Assembly (NCBI GenBank): GCA_003520365.1 | Contig: DOUW01000493.1 | Location: 1-5,566 of the forward strand | Direction: 5' to 3' | DNA from: Massilia sp. | Lineage (GTDB): Bacteria > Pseudomonadota > Gammaproteobacteria > Burkholderiales > Burkholderiaceae_D | DNA: 5,566 nt | Part shown: positions 5,361 through 5,566 of the stretch, one piece after another | How the letters are laid out: each line of letters starts with the position of its first letter | Numbering within the stretch: position 1 is the first letter of the stretch | Notes under the pieces: generated by a model | The model's input: the letters and a program-made list of their open reading frames with translations, nothing else | Told to the model about the DNA's origin: nothing | The model's database searches: none | Position numbers and translations under genes: made by a program

Positions 5361-5566
5361 GTGAGCATTATCGAAAAAGCGGCAAGCCGCATTGACCACA
5401 CCCGCAACACCGCGCCGGCAGCCCCGGCCAACACGCCGGCGAACATCCCGGCCGACATCGAGGCCGAGATCCTCGCCCTGAGCCCGCAGGCGGCGCCGCA
5501 CGCCAGCCCGGCGCAGGTTCCGCAGCCGGTGCCGCAGCCGGCGCCGATCGAGACCTTCGCGCCGAC
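5361..5566 (+). CDS. XrtA-associated tyrosine autokinase, N-terminus only
   Basis: The 68 visible codons begin at GTG 5361, with AGGAG 5 nt upstream. The overlapping ATG at 5359 is followed at once by TGA and cannot be the start. The protein opens SIIEKAASRI, the typical N-terminus of the BY-kinase-like autokinases of XrtA loci. A long Pro/Ala-rich linker follows (about 17-68), richer than usual in PA and PQP repeats. The ATP-binding domain, its Walker motifs and the C-terminal Tyr cluster would lie past the right edge and cannot be checked. In this type the kinase is separate from the membrane co-polymerase, unlike E. coli Wzc. It is co-directional with the chain-length gene and almost certainly in its operon. 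It should work with that protein in cycles of phosphorylation that control polymer export. Confidence 0.87.
   Translation, partial: MSIIEKAASRIDHTRNTAPAAPANTPANIPADIEAEILALSPQAAPHASPAQVPQPVPQPAPIETFAP

Overview
The window comes from a GC-rich betaproteobacterium, most likely an Oxalobacteraceae member (Massilia, Duganella or Janthinobacterium type). I infer this from codon usage and from the protein families present. It covers part of an exopolysaccharide locus of the exosortase A (XrtA/PEP-CTERM) type, flanked by a small cluster of the 'HPr-rel-A' type. No rRNA, tRNA, CRISPR array or insertion sequence was seen.

Left part (1-1657, minus strand) reads as one operon in the order: secreted protein with a twin-arginine-like signal and a GYWKNH motif (1019-1657), PqqD-like peptide chaperone (726-992), HprK-related kinase A (1-732, cut by the window edge). 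The gaps are 26 nt and a 7-nt overlap. A close match to a sigma-54 promoter (1727-1742) lies upstream of the first gene. The operon pairs a probable peptide/protein-binding chaperone and a protein-kinase-like enzyme with a possible substrate.

Middle part (1810-3480, minus strand) holds a terminator hairpin, the XrtA-type polysaccharide export lipoprotein (1880-2506) and a secreted trypsin-like serine protease (2653-3480).

A 351-bp AT-richer divergent intergenic region (3481-3831) holds several dyads. Right part (3832-5566, plus strand) holds the XrtA-type polysaccharide chain-length determinant (503 aa) and, 17 nt later, the start of the XrtA-associated tyrosine autokinase (cut by the right edge). 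The export lipoprotein, chain-length protein and autokinase together would form the export machine: inner-membrane co-polymerase, cytoplasmic kinase controlling it, and periplasmic/outer-membrane export lipoprotein. The export gene is inverted and split from its usual partners by the protease gene.

The points most worth a second look are the GYWKNH protein in an operon with the HprK/PqqD pair, its sigma-54 promoter, and a shared motif (TTGA-N5-TGCAACAGT) at nearly the same distance upstream of the GYWKNH gene and the protease gene.
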